Shown here piece after piece: positions 40,975 through 49,710 of a stretch of DNA of 64,000 nt (positions are counted from its first letter, which is position 1; each line of letters opens with the position of its first letter). This stretch comes from an uncultured Planococcus sp. GTDB lineage: Bacteria; Bacillota; Bacilli; Bacillales_A; Planococcaceae. A program made the position numbers and the translations under genes. The DNA lies in NCBI GenBank assembly GCA_947493585.1, contig CANLRI010000001.1, forward strand, positions 372,001-436,000, written 5' to 3'. The notes below the pieces were generated by a model. It saw only the letters and a program-made list of their open reading frames with translations. It had not been told where the DNA came from and did no database searches.

Positions 40975-41134
40975 AGGGAACAGTCCTTTCGCGATCAGAT
41001 TATGGGGACTATTATACCCCAGTTAAGCAGTACGAAAGTACAGAAAAAATACCCATAAAGCTTATATTTAAAAGAAATTTATGGCAATTATTGATAGAAA
41101 ATAAAAAACTATTATAAGCAGCGAGGTGAAGCGA

Positions 41135-41434
41135 TCAGTCAGCGTGCCGGTCTCGCATATAATCGATCGCGTTACTGATTTCTTTGACGACTTCCATCTT
41201 TGTACCGGTCCCTTGGGTGCGTCGGCACCAAATGAACGCGGAAATAGCCGTGGCGGGAGGGTGCTCAATGACAAGGATGTCATAAGGCGGGCCGTCTGTT
41301 CCTTGCGTAGGGACAAAATAAGCCGAATACAGTGTCGTTTCGACAACTACGCGGCGTACAGGATAGTCTGCGCCGAGCGTATCGGGGTTCAATTCTTTAA
41401 TGCGGGACAGGTCGGGCTGGTTTAATGTGGACAT
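41135..41434 (-). CDS. Small soluble protein of unknown function
   Basis: The protein has 99 residues. No signal or helix is seen. The sequence IKELNPDTLGADYPVRRVVVETTLYSAYFVP, then PPYDILVIEHPPATAISAFIWC and a charged helical end (MEVVKEISNAIDYMRDRHAD), suggests an alpha/beta fold. A GTG-started ORF on the other strand covers nearly the same bases but has a less protein-like composition. CAGGTG precedes this ATG. The family is unknown. Confidence 0.6.
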   Translation of the reverse strand: MSTLNQPDLSRIKELNPDTLGADYPVRRVVVETTLYSAYFVPTQGTDGPPYDILVIEHPPATAISAFIWCRRTQGTGTKMEVVKEISNAIDYMRDRHAD

Positions 41435-41529
41435 TTACTAACACCTGGCTTTCTATGGAATTTCGACTGGGTCTTTGTCCATACCCCAAACGGAAAACTT
41501 ATAAGCGAAGCGCAGCGGGTTTCCAATTT

Positions 41530-42000
41530 TTATTCAAATAATGCTGTTTTTGGATCGTTGCCGAGACTGTGGACGATCAGCGAATGCAATTGGCCGCGGT
41601 GATGGGTGAGATGGGCGAGCGTTTCGAGCAGCCATTCGAAGCGGCTGTAACTGACGCCCCAATACGCGGTGTGGATTTTCTGCAGCTGGTCATCATCTAA
41701 TGGAAGGTAAACGGTTTTGAGTTGTTCGAAGCTGTGCGCCAATTCGATAATGGCTTGCTCTTTCGACTTGGGCGTCCTGGAACTGTAAAATACACTCATT
41801 TCGGTTTCGGACGCCCCGTTTGCGATGCGCAAGTCTGCCTCACAGATAAGGGCGATATGGCCGATGAGTTCGCCAATCGAGAATTTTCCGTCAGTCGGCC
41901 GCACCTTCCAATCGCTTTCTTCTATAGAAGAGATCAATTCACTGGTGGATGTGACGATCAGTTCCAATTGGTGAAATACCTGTTTGCAATAAGCCTGCAT
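41530..42000 (-). CDS. DinB-family putative metal-dependent protein
   Basis: The protein has 156 residues. It shows the four-helix DinB/YfiT plan with spaced histidines: FSIGELIGHIALICEADL, EWLLETLAHLTHHRGQLHSLI. These His residues bind a metal ion in the family, which includes thiol-dependent transferases and DNA-damage-induced proteins. The start at 42000 (CAGGAG, 8-base gap) gives the normal length; upstream ATGs add a hydrophobic, unlikely leader. It is divergent from the 42164 gene. Confidence 0.8.
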   Translation of the reverse strand: MQAYCKQVFHQLELIVTSTSELISSIEESDWKVRPTDGKFSIGELIGHIALICEADLRIANGASETEMSVFYSSRTPKSKEQAIIELAHSFEQLKTVYLPLDDDQLQKIHTAYWGVSYSRFEWLLETLAHLTHHRGQLHSLIVHSLGNDPKTALFE

Positions 42001-42163
42001 ACGCGTCGCTCCTGTCCATTCATTTTCATCTAGCATAGCATCGTTTTTTTCCATGAAATCAATTGATTCTGCAAATTTAAAAAGTTTTTTTAAAAAAAGT
42101 GATCTAAACTGATCTCCCCTCCGTTGAGCAAGTAGAACACTAAAAACAACTGAGGAGTGATGG

Positions 42164-43528
42164 ATGATGAAAATGAACAAATTGATGGTGGCACTTCCAC
42201 TAAGCTTATCCCTACTAGTACCGACAGCAGCACTTGCAGACAGCCACGGAGGAGGACACGGTGAATCAACTCAGCAGATGGAAGCACCGACTGCTACAAA
42301 AGCAGCGGAACTTCGCATCGCACTTGATACGGTATTGACCGAGCATGCTTTCCTTGCAGTCGAAGCAATGCAAAAAGGAATCGACGGAGCGGAAGATTTT
42401 GACCAGGCATCCGGCGCATTATTAGCTAACGCTGAAGATTTGAAAGCAGCAGTCGCTTCCGTTTACGGCGAAGAAGGCGGCGAGCAATTCGATGCTATCT
42501 GGCAGTCGCATATCGGCTATTTCGTTGATTACGTAACAGCTACTGCAGAAGGCAATGAAGAAGGCCGTGAAAAAGCTTTGGCTGACTTGGACGAGTACAA
42601 AACCGAGCAAGCGAAATTCTTTGATACTGCTACAGAAGGACGTTTGACAGAAGCTGCTGTAACAGAAGGCTTGGACGCGCACGTTGATCAATTGATCACA
42701 GCATTCGACGCTTATGCAGAAGGCGACTTTGAAACAGCTTATGCTTCAGAACGCGAATCAATCCACCATATGAGCATGTTCGCTGAAACTTTGTCGATCG
42801 CTATCACAGATCAGTTCCCTGAGAAATTCGACAACACAAACCCTGACACACCGGCAGTTGACCTCCGTGCAGGCCTTAACATGATCTTCACTGAGCATGC
42901 GGGACTAGCGGCAATGGCCATGCAAGATGGCGTTGATGGAGCGGAAAGCTTCGACCAAGCAGCGGCAGCGCTTTTGGCGAACGCAGATGACCTTTCAGCA
43001 GCAGTCGGTTCTGTTTATGGCGAAGAAGCCGGACAGCAGTTCTCTGAAATCTGGGGCTCTCACATCGGCTACTTCGTTGACTATGTAACTGCTACTGCAG
43101 AAGAAAACACTGAAGGCCAAGAACAAGCGAAAGCGGATCTTGATGAGTACATCGTCGAGCAAGCAGCACTTCTTGATGCTGCAACAGAAGGCCGCGTACC
43201 GGCTGATGCGCTTGAAGAAGGCTTGACGGCTCACGTTGATCAATTGCTGACAGCATTCGACAGCTATGTAGCTGGAGATTACGAAACAGCTTACGCTTCA
43301 ATCCGTGAAGCTTATGCGCATATGACAATGCCAGCTGCTGGATTGTCCGCAGCGATCACTGACCAATTCCCTGAAGAATTCGGTGAAGCAGCAATGCCAT
43401 CTGAAATGCCTTCAACAGGAATGGGCGGCATGAGCGCTAACTCAACAGCTCCTTACCTATGGGTATTGGCTGGACTATTGCTCGCGGCATTGATCACGAC
43501 AGTTGCTGTGCGCACAAGAAAACAATAA
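42164..43528 (+). CDS. Tandem-repeat surface protein with MPSTG sorting-like tail
   Basis: The product has 454 residues. A signal peptide ends near ALADS (residue 27) and is followed by a His/Gly patch. Two repeats of about 180 residues follow (48-220, 232-405), each with LR(I/A)(A/G)L, (T)EHA.LA..AMQ, A.LLANA.DL.AAV.SVYGEE, SHIGYFVDYVTATAE and AHVDQL(I/L)TAFD. They read as helical bundles with conserved His. The C-terminus is MPSTG, a hydrophobic helix (LWVLAGLLLAALITTVAV) and RTRKQ, the plan of a sortase signal with Met for Leu. A sortase gene lies 1.3 kb away. Acidic composition suits an extracellular protein. Function is unknown. Confidence 0.8.
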   Translation: MMKMNKLMVALPLSLSLLVPTAALADSHGGGHGESTQQMEAPTATKAAELRIALDTVLTEHAFLAVEAMQKGIDGAEDFDQASGALLANAEDLKAAVASVYGEEGGEQFDAIWQSHIGYFVDYVTATAEGNEEGREKALADLDEYKTEQAKFFDTATEGRLTEAAVTEGLDAHVDQLITAFDAYAEGDFETAYASERESIHHMSMFAETLSIAITDQFPEKFDNTNPDTPAVDLRAGLNMIFTEHAGLAAMAMQDGVDGAESFDQAAAALLANADDLSAAVGSVYGEEAGQQFSEIWGSHIGYFVDYVTATAEENTEGQEQAKADLDEYIVEQAALLDAATEGRVPADALEEGLTAHVDQLLTAFDSYVAGDYETAYASIREAYAHMTMPAAGLSAAITDQFPEEFGEAAMPSEMPSTGMGGMSANSTAPYLWVLAGLLLAALITTVAVRTRKQ

Positions 43529-43548
43529 TAGCGAGATGATATTGAAAG

Positions 43549-43579
43549 CCGGAGAGGGTTTAACCTCTCCGGTTTTTTT
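43549..43579 (+). terminator. Intrinsic terminator of the surface-protein gene
   Basis: A 9-bp perfect stem (43549-43557 with 43564-43572) is followed by T7. Confidence 0.9.
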
Positions 43580-43632
43580 GTCGTGAAAAATAGGGTGGGG
43601 AATTTTCTGGGTTCTTTTTCAATCAATTTGCT

Positions 43633-44395
43633 GGCTAGTGGGGAGGTCGCTTTATGAGCAGTAAGGGAATGAAGCTAGCGAAAGGTTACGTGTGAAACTG
43701 TTTCGACATTCGATTCAGGTTTCACATTGTTAATCGCCGCCGTGCTTTGGGTTGGCCTTTAGCAGTAAGCCAAGAAGGGCACTTGGCTTACTGCATCGGC
43801 TCACCCTGGGCGCATGACGGCTTGAAGATTTCGTTGTGTGCAGCTTGTTCAGACGGATCTGCTTCTATATACTGTTGCCGGCTAGTGGGGGAATCGCTTC
43901 TCGGATCGGACGTATGTGAGTTGGAGGGTGCGTGTGAAACTGTTTCGACATTTGATTCAGGTTTCATGTTGGTAGTCGCCGCCTTGCTTTGGGTTGGCCT
44001 CTTGCCATAAGCCAACAAGAGCACTTGTCTCATGGCATCGGCTCACCCTTGGCGCTAGGCGGCTGGGAGATTCCGTTGATTCTGGTGCGTTTAATCAGGT
44101 CTGCTTCTGTATGGGATTGCCGGCTAGCGGGGGAATCACTTCCCGAGTCTAGTGTGTAATGAGATAGCGAGGGTTTGCTTGTGGAATTGTTCCGATATTC
44201 TATTAAAGTGTCATCTGAGTAGTCGCCGCCCGGCTTTGGGTTGGCCTCTTGCCGTAAGCCAAGAAGAGCGCTTGTCTTACGGCATCGGCTCACCCTTGGC
44301 GCTCGGCGGCTGAGAGATTTCGTTGAGTCGGGTGCGTTTAATCAGATCTGCTTCTGTATGGGATTGCCGGCCAGCGTGGGAATCGCTTCCCGTGA
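43633..44395. repeat. Tandem ~245-bp repeats with a covarying hairpin
   Basis: Anchors GGCTAG (43633, 43880, 44122) and GGCCAG (44369) mark units of 247, 242 and 247 bases, the fourth cut short. Each full unit holds a GCCGCC/GGCGGC outer stem (weaker in unit 1), GGGTTGGCC/GGCTCACCC and a central hairpin at 43762-43794, 44004-44036 and 44251-44283. In the hairpin, position 3 changes A-T to C-G and position 4 changes G-C to A-T with both sides altered together, so pairing is kept. No protein-like ORF exists on either strand. It looks like a structured RNA or DNA element, possibly transcribed in series. Confidence 0.8.
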
Positions 44396-44449
44396 TACAG
44401 CGTCTGGCACATTGGCGCTTGAACGAAAAATTTGATTAGGGAATTAGGT

Positions 44450-44790
44450 TTAATTTGCTTCTACACAGTCAAGGTGACTTAAGCTATAAACATGACGCAT
44501 TTTCACATTTTCTATCGAGGATATAGAAGAAATTCCGATTCCTTCTAAAACTAGAGACGGAGTGGAAGGGGCCGACGCCTGAGGGACCGCGCGGGCTGGC
44601 GAGACAAACGTGCCACGCTCTTTGGCACATTGGCTCAACACCCGCCCCATCCCCGGGCAGCTGAAAGCGCGACGTCCTGTCGCATCAGCTGCATGACTCG
44701 CATCCTGCGAGCCCCAAGCAGCCCTCTGCAACGCAGTCGAAAAGCGGAAGCTTTCCAATAGCTTCTCTTTATTTCACAAGTCCTGTCTTA
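44450..44790. other. GC-rich, hairpin-dense non-coding stretch
   Basis: At least three clean hairpins lie in a row: GTGCCA/TGGCAC (44610-44628), GCAGCTGA/TCAGCTGC with an inner GCGAC/GTCGC (44657-44692) and CTCGC/GCGAG (44697-44711). The composition is more GC-rich than the neighbours. A 102-codon minus-strand ORF across it has no protein character. It may be another dispersed non-coding repeat of this genome. Confidence 0.5.
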
Positions 44791-44799
44791 CATAAAAAT

Positions 44800-44829
44800 C
44801 CCCCTGCCCGGCATGATCGGACAAGGGGG
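44800..44829 (-). terminator. Intrinsic terminator of the sortase gene
   Basis: CCCCC (44800-44804) pairs with GGGGG (44825-44829) with further inner pairs and one bulge; the minus strand ends in T5. Confidence 0.75.
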
Positions 44830-44833
44830 TTCG

Positions 44834-45817
44834 CTATTCTTCAGGGATGTAGGCTTTCTTAGATTCTTTCAAATCGACATTAACGGCGACAACGTAATAG
44901 CGCTTCGATTCGTCGGCTTCTAGCGGGATGCTTTTGCGTTCGAATAGCGAGACTGTCGCCAGCTGTTCGGATTCGCCGCTCTCGAGGTCTTCTTCGTAGA
45001 CGCGGTAGCCGATGACTGCATCGTCGCGTACGGCATGCCACGATAAGGCAGTGGCCGTAAGTTTCAGATTGTCGGGCGCATCAGGTGCCTGTTCTTTCAT
45101 CGCGGAATCGGAAATGAGTTCAGCTGACACGACGAGGCGTTCTTCATGTGAGCCGATGTCGCGGTTAAAGTCACCGGTACAGGTGATCAGGTTGACCATG
45201 CGCTGGTCCGAACGGCCGAAGATTTCTTCGACTGGCGCTTCGTCCGTGATGTAGCTTGAAGTGCCGCGAACTTCGAACACCATTTCGCGTCCATCTGCAT
45301 CCGTCAGCGTGAATTGATCGCCTTTTTCCAGCTGGTCCAATTCATAGAAGACCGCGGGACCGGTGAGGCTGTCGACATGGCCTGCGAGTACAGCGTTTCC
45401 TTCTGCTCCAGCTTTAAAGCCTGGCTCAAACCAGCCGACTTGATCAACATCTTCGGGTACGCCCATCTCGCCATTGTCCAATACGCCGGTTTCTTCAATC
45501 GCCGCATCGACTCCTATGGAAGGAATCGAAATGCGTGCGGGCTTCATGCCTTGAAGATTGTCGAGCCGCTCTTGGCGCAGTTCAGATAGCTTTTCCTGTT
45601 GTGCCGGACGCACCGGAAATTCAGCGATCTTATCTTTGTATTGCGTATCGAGCCGCTCGCTCGGTGTTTTCTGTTCTGCTGGTTTGGCTGCCGTCTGCAC
45701 CGTTTCTTGTTGTTTAGTTTCGGGTTTTTCGGGATTATTTCCATTCAGTGGATCTAAAATGAAAAATAAGGTGATACAAAGCGCTGTGGCCAATCCCATG
45801 ATTAAATATTGTCTCAT
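44834..45817 (-). CDS. Class D/F-like sortase with C-terminal FnIII-like domain
   Basis: The protein has 327 residues. A signal anchor at the start (LIMGLATALCITLFFILDPL) is followed by a polar linker (40-90) and the sortase barrel: RISIPSIGVDAAIEETG, VLAGHVDS (catalytic His near 147), LITCTGDFN (catalytic Cys near 212) and SHEERLVVSAEL (Arg). The last 80 residues form a beta-sandwich-like domain (LKLTATALSWHAVRDDAVIGYRVYEED, then KRYYVVAVNVD) similar to fibronectin type III, which is unusual for a sortase. The start at 45817 has GGTGG 7 bases ahead. The MPSTG protein at 42164 is the likely substrate. Confidence 0.85.
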   Translation of the reverse strand: MRQYLIMGLATALCITLFFILDPLNGNNPEKPETKQQETVQTAAKPAEQKTPSERLDTQYKDKIAEFPVRPAQQEKLSELRQERLDNLQGMKPARISIPSIGVDAAIEETGVLDNGEMGVPEDVDQVGWFEPGFKAGAEGNAVLAGHVDSLTGPAVFYELDQLEKGDQFTLTDADGREMVFEVRGTSSYITDEAPVEEIFGRSDQRMVNLITCTGDFNRDIGSHEERLVVSAELISDSAMKEQAPDAPDNLKLTATALSWHAVRDDAVIGYRVYEEDLESGESEQLATVSLFERKSIPLEADESKRYYVVAVNVDLKESKKAYIPEE

Positions 45818-46187
45818 CTGCACATCCACCTTTCGTGGTCCGATAGTTGATTGCTTCATTCATAAGTAATTTCAGGCAGTTGAGTGGCAAAAAGTCTGCA
45901 CCCCATAACTGCTTAGCTTCCATTAGTATAACGCTTATATAGGTACAACGCGGAATACGGTTGTTTGGATCACTTCTATAGAGCATGTTTTAAAAAAATT
46001 GCCCAGGCATCAAACAAGCCGTTCGTGCGATCGTCCGATTCGTTAATTGGAATAAAAATAAAGGAAAAGTGAACTAATTGCGCTTATGCTGCGTTGAATA
46101 AGTAACAAGCACACAGAGTCAATTAAGCTAAATGCCGCGGAATATAGTAAGCTAAGTATACGAAATCTGTAACAAAGGGGAAACGGC
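45818..46187. other. Divergent promoter region, gene-free
   Basis: These 370 bases separate the sortase and sigma-factor genes. No ORF of note. A plausible promoter for the ECF operon should lie in the last 100 bases (AT-rich, with TATACG-like sequences), but I cannot pick -35 and -10 with confidence. Confidence 0.35.
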
Positions 46188-46766
46188 ATGGAAAAAATTT
46201 CAGACGCATTGCTTTATGAGCGCGTCAGGGGAAAAGATAAGGACGCGCTCGAGGAATTGTATGACCGCTACGAAAAAATGCTATTTTCCTACCTATGCAA
46301 AATGACGGGAGACCGTGATTTGGCAGAGGAAGCGCTGCAGGAAGTATTCGTCAAAGTGTGGCGCGGGGTTGGCAGTTATGATGAGAGCAAAGGAAAGTTC
46401 GTTGCTTGGCTGGTGACGATGTCGCGCAATGCGGCAGTGGATTTGATCCGCAAACAGAAAAAACCTTCCGTTCCGTTGGATGAAATCGCGGAAGTGGAAA
46501 GCACCGATTCTTCGGTTGAAGAAACGGCCGAATGGCAAGAGAAGAGCGAACAGATTCATCAAGCCGTCCGGCATTTATCGGAGGAACAGCAAAAAATGGT
46601 ACAGTTATTTTATTTCAAAGGCTACACGCATGAAACCATCGCAGAAAAATGCGGCATTCCGCTCGGAACCGTCAAGAGCAGGATCCGCTTGGCATTAAAG
46701 AAATTAAAGACATCCTTGCAAATGGTGCAGGAAGGGGGAGTTCTGGATGACAAACGTGAATTGTGA
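46188..46766 (+). CDS. ECF-type RNA polymerase sigma factor
   Basis: The protein has 192 residues. Region 2 is seen in LEELYDRYEKMLFSYLCKMTGDRDLAEEALQEVFVKVWRG and region 4 in LSEEQQKMVQLFYFKGYTHETIAEKCGIPLGTVKSRIRLALKKL, with a Glu-rich linker. No region 1 or 3 is present, so it belongs to the extracytoplasmic-function group. The next gene, overlapping by 20 bases, encodes its anti-sigma factor. Together they respond to an envelope or oxidative signal that sequence does not reveal. Confidence 0.93.
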   Translation: MEKISDALLYERVRGKDKDALEELYDRYEKMLFSYLCKMTGDRDLAEEALQEVFVKVWRGVGSYDESKGKFVAWLVTMSRNAAVDLIRKQKKPSVPLDEIAEVESTDSSVEETAEWQEKSEQIHQAVRHLSEEQQKMVQLFYFKGYTHETIAEKCGIPLGTVKSRIRLALKKLKTSLQMVQEGGVLDDKREL

Positions 46767-47496
46767 TCAATTGATCGATTATTTGAATGGCACTTTGAAT
46801 GAAGACGAACAAAAACAGTTTGAAGCACATTTAGCGGAGTGTCCGGAATGTCGTGAAATCGTCGATGCGACAGGAGAACTCCCTTACCTTGCAGATCCGG
46901 TAGCACCGAATCCCGGCATGAAAGCACGGATTTTGGACGCCGTTTTCGATGAGGAAGAGCAACAAACGCCTGTATCGGAAGAGCCGACAAGACGCGATAG
47001 ACCAGCGCCTCCTGCCACTATGGCAAAGCGCGGATTCAGAACATCAAAGTGGACACCGCTCGTCGCGGCGGCACTGCTCGTCTCGCTGCTCGGAAACGCC
47101 TACGCGTTTTACGAACTAAGCGATCAGCCAGACGCTCCGACGGCACCTGAAGTCGCTTTTGAAACAGTGGATTTGCAGGCAAGCGAAGCATTTGAGGGAA
47201 CAGGAACAGCTGCCTTGGTCCATGAAGAAGGGGCATTGAATCTCTTGGTTCAGGCAAACCAGCTTGAACCGACGAGCGGAGATCAAGTCTATCAAGTATG
47301 GCTATTGAAAGACGGCCAGCCGATTCCGACCGGTGCATTCACGCCGAGCCAAGAAAATGAAGGCGCGGTATTCTTCAGTCTTGATGAAGATACTGAAGGA
47401 TGGGATACCATCGCAGTCACATTGGAACCGAATCGCGGAAATACGGCGCCACAGGGTGAAGTTGTCCTCAGCGCAGCGATCGATCCGGAAGCATAG
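46747..47496 (+). CDS. Anti-sigma factor with zinc-finger and RskA-like domain
   Basis: The protein has 249 residues. The N-terminal zf-HC2 domain has the pattern HLAECPECRE (H28, C32, C35), which holds the ECF sigma factor. One membrane helix (TPLVAAALLVSLLGNAYAF, about 103-121) leads to an extracellular domain of about 110 residues (VDLQASEAFEGTGTAALVHE, QVYQVWLLKDGQPIPTGAF, WDTIAVTLEP) typical of RskA-type anti-sigma factors. It overlaps the sigma gene by 20 bases, so translation is coupled. Confidence 0.92.
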   Translation: MTNVNCDQLIDYLNGTLNEDEQKQFEAHLAECPECREIVDATGELPYLADPVAPNPGMKARILDAVFDEEEQQTPVSEEPTRRDRPAPPATMAKRGFRTSKWTPLVAAALLVSLLGNAYAFYELSDQPDAPTAPEVAFETVDLQASEAFEGTGTAALVHEEGALNLLVQANQLEPTSGDQVYQVWLLKDGQPIPTGAFTPSQENEGAVFFSLDEDTEGWDTIAVTLEPNRGNTAPQGEVVLSAAIDPEA

Positions 47497-47528
47497 AAGC
47501 GTTTTCGGCTTTAATGCAGAATATTATC

Positions 47529-47562
47529 AAGAGCGGCACTTATACCGGTGCCGCTCTTTTTC
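47529..47562 (+). terminator. Intrinsic terminator of the sigma/anti-sigma operon
   Basis: An 11-bp perfect stem (47529-47539 with 47548-47558) is followed by a T run. Confidence 0.9.
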
Positions 47563-47739
47563 TATGGAGAAACTTTCTGAAAACCCTCTCCTTACGTAGG
47601 TGTATGGATAGGGAGTGTGGGGAATAAGTAAACCTTTAGAACTGTTCTTCTCAACTGCCGCCGCAAAGCGTTTTCTGCAAGTTTAAAAGGGGTAAATAAA
47701 TACAAAATTCTGTACTTTTTTAAGAAGGAGGCGAGCGCT

Positions 47740-48648
47740 GTGGGAGCAAAGCAATCGAATCAAGGCAAAGTCGTGGTCATTACAGGAGCGTCAAGCGGAA
47801 TCGGCCGTGGGTTGGCGGAACGTTTGGCAAGTCAACAAGCGAAATTGGTCATTGCTGCCCGCAGGACGCGGCTGATTGAAGAGCTCGCTGACTCGCTCGG
47901 GCCATTGGTCATCCCGGTGACAGCCGATGTCAGCAAGGCCAGGGATGTGGAAAGTTTGCATAGGGCGGCGGTGAATAATTTCGGGCGCATTGATGTGTGG
48001 ATCAATAACGCGGGAATCGGTGTTTACGGGCCGTTTATCGATACGCCGCTGCGCGATTTGAACCGGACCGTAGAAGTGAATTTGCTTGGCACCATTTATG
48101 GCAGCCATTTTGCGCTGCGCCGCTTCAAACAGCAGCAGTCCGGTATCTTGATCAACGTCTCATCATTTGCGAGCAAGATTCCGATGCCTTACGGAGCAGC
48201 CTATACCGGCAGCAAATTCGGAGTCAGCGGATTATCCAACGGCTTGTACGAAGAACTTCGGCTGGAAGACTACCCGGATGTCCATATCTGTTCGATCGAC
48301 CCGTGGGTTACCGATACCCCGTGGACAGAGCATGCAGCCAATTATTCAGGACATGAAATTCTGGTCGGGCCGCCGGATGATCCGGCGAAAGTGATTGATG
48401 CCATTCTCGGGTTGATTGATGAGCCGCAAAAGACCTTGGAAGTCGGCGGCAAGGGAAAAGCGGCCGCTATTTTTGGGCAGTTCCTTCCGGCAGTTGCGAA
48501 GGGGCTCAGCGGACAGGAACTCAAAGAGATGATCGAATCAGCGCCGGCTGCGGAATTGACTTCCGGCAGCTTGCACGAGCCGGTTGAAGAAGGACGTGCG
48601 GTTTCAGGAGATTTGCGGGAACGCTTTGAACAACAAGAAGAACAGTGA
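47740..48648 (+). CDS. Short-chain dehydrogenase, tandem copy 1
   Basis: The protein has 302 residues and starts with GTG (AAGGAGG 9 bases ahead). The classical SDR motifs are intact: TGASSGIG, NNAG (INNAGIGVYGPF), NVSSFASK and active-site YTGSK. A C-terminal extension of about 50 acidic residues, with SGSLHEPV, is absent from ordinary SDRs and is shared with the next gene. The two are tandem paralogues, 17 bases apart. Cofactor and substrate are unknown; the DHRS7-like size fits a lipid or carbonyl reductase. Confidence 0.9.
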   Translation: MGAKQSNQGKVVVITGASSGIGRGLAERLASQQAKLVIAARRTRLIEELADSLGPLVIPVTADVSKARDVESLHRAAVNNFGRIDVWINNAGIGVYGPFIDTPLRDLNRTVEVNLLGTIYGSHFALRRFKQQQSGILINVSSFASKIPMPYGAAYTGSKFGVSGLSNGLYEELRLEDYPDVHICSIDPWVTDTPWTEHAANYSGHEILVGPPDDPAKVIDAILGLIDEPQKTLEVGGKGKAAAIFGQFLPAVAKGLSGQELKEMIESAPAAELTSGSLHEPVEEGRAVSGDLRERFEQQEEQ

Positions 48649-48665
48649 AGAAAGGGGGAGGCGGC

Positions 48666-49553
48666 ATGGCACAGGAAAAATCGCGGCGCGGCAAAACGAT
48701 CGTCATCACCGGCGCCTCCAGCGGGCTCGGCAAAGAAGTGGCACGGCAGTTGGCGAAGGATGGCGCGAATCTGGTCCTGGCAGCGCGGAGCACCGGCTTG
48801 ATCGAAGCACTTGCGAGTGAACTCGGGCCGAACGCCATTGCAGTGACGATGGATGTCAGCCGTGAAGCGGACGTCGCTTGGCTATTCGAGGAGGCACTGA
48901 CCAGTTTCGGTAAAATCGATGTGTGGATCAATAACGCGGGCGTCGGTGTGATCGGCCCGTTCACGGATATTCCCCTTGAAGACCTTGCGCGCATGGTGGA
49001 AGTGAATGTCAAAGGGACAGTCAACGGCAGCCATTTTGCGCTTCGCCATTTCAAGGAAATCGGCAGCGGTACTTTGATCAATATCGGGTCGGTAGCGAGT
49101 GATGTCGCATTTCCTTATTTCACCGGCTATAGCGCAAGCAAACACGCTGTCCTCGGTTTCAGCTCTGCACTCAATGAAGAAATGAAACTCGAAGGATACC
49201 ACGACATCCATGTTTGTTCCGTGCTTCCGTGGGCGACTGATACCCCGTGGTTCGAACACGCCGGAAACTATTCGGGCCATGTGGTCGACATGAAGCCGAT
49301 GGATGACCCGATGCGGGCGGTTCAAATCATCATCGATTTGATCGATGAGCCGAAAGAAGTCGTCGAAGTCGGCCGGAAGATGAAAACCGTCCGCTTGTTG
49401 ACGCGGATCGCGCCGAAGATGCTGGAGAAGCGCTCGGCAAAATTCATCAAAGTGAATCTAGAGAAAACGCCGCCTGAAGCACCGCATAGCGGAACGCTGC
49501 ACGAACCTGAACAGGCAGTGAAAGAACCAGAAGACGGAAATCCGAAAGCTTAG
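48666..49553 (+). CDS. Short-chain dehydrogenase, tandem copy 2
   Basis: The protein has 295 residues and is the sister of the 47740 gene: the same TGASSGLG, INNAGVGVIGPF, GSVASD and YSASK motifs, the same TDTPW..HAGNYSGH stretch and the same SGTLHEP tail. The ATG at 48666 follows GGGGGAGG; a GTG at 48645 overlaps the first gene. Co-transcription is clear. Two diverged copies suggest either two substrates or a heteromeric enzyme. Confidence 0.88.
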   Translation: MAQEKSRRGKTIVITGASSGLGKEVARQLAKDGANLVLAARSTGLIEALASELGPNAIAVTMDVSREADVAWLFEEALTSFGKIDVWINNAGVGVIGPFTDIPLEDLARMVEVNVKGTVNGSHFALRHFKEIGSGTLINIGSVASDVAFPYFTGYSASKHAVLGFSSALNEEMKLEGYHDIHVCSVLPWATDTPWFEHAGNYSGHVVDMKPMDDPMRAVQIIIDLIDEPKEVVEVGRKMKTVRLLTRIAPKMLEKRSAKFIKVNLEKTPPEAPHSGTLHEPEQAVKEPEDGNPKA

Positions 49554-49576
49554 GCAGCAGCTGCTTAGGCTTTTTT
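49545..49576 (+). terminator. Intrinsic terminator overlapping the SDR stop codon
   Basis: A 13-pair stem with two G-T pairs (49545-49557 with 49561-49573) starts inside the last codons and is followed by T6. Confidence 0.8.
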
Positions 49577-49662
49577 ATTGGCCTGCAGCCTGCTATCCGC
49601 CTTCCAGTCATTTACAAGTATAGAAGGGTATGATTAGATGGAAATAAAAGGGGGAATTATTG

Positions 49663-49710
49663 ATGAAGTATACAGAAAAAGGGAAACAAGGCGGGCTATT
49701 GGATGAATGA
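49663..49710 (+). other. 15-codon ORF overlapping the Yip1 start
   Basis: ATG at 49663 has a strong AAAAGGGGG site 8 bases ahead and encodes MKYTEKGKQGGLLDE, then stops at 49708-49710, eight bases into the Yip1 gene but in another frame. It may be the true N-terminus of Yip1 separated by a frameshift, or a small coupling ORF. Confidence 0.4.

Noticed and set aside
41126..41425. 99-codon plus-strand ORF
   Set aside because: It covers the same bases as the minus-strand gene at 41135-41434, which has a better ribosome site and more protein-like composition.
43788..44293. Two minus-strand ORFs (about 81 and 87 codons) across the tandem repeats
   Set aside because: They resemble each other only because the DNA repeats. 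Composition is not protein-like, no ribosome sites are present, and the covariation favours structure over coding.
43633..44395. CRISPR array
   Set aside because: Units are ~245 bases with similarity throughout, not short repeats with unique spacers, and no cas genes are near.
44450..44758. 102-codon minus-strand ORF
   Set aside because: It crosses three perfect hairpins, lacks a ribosome site and shows no protein character.
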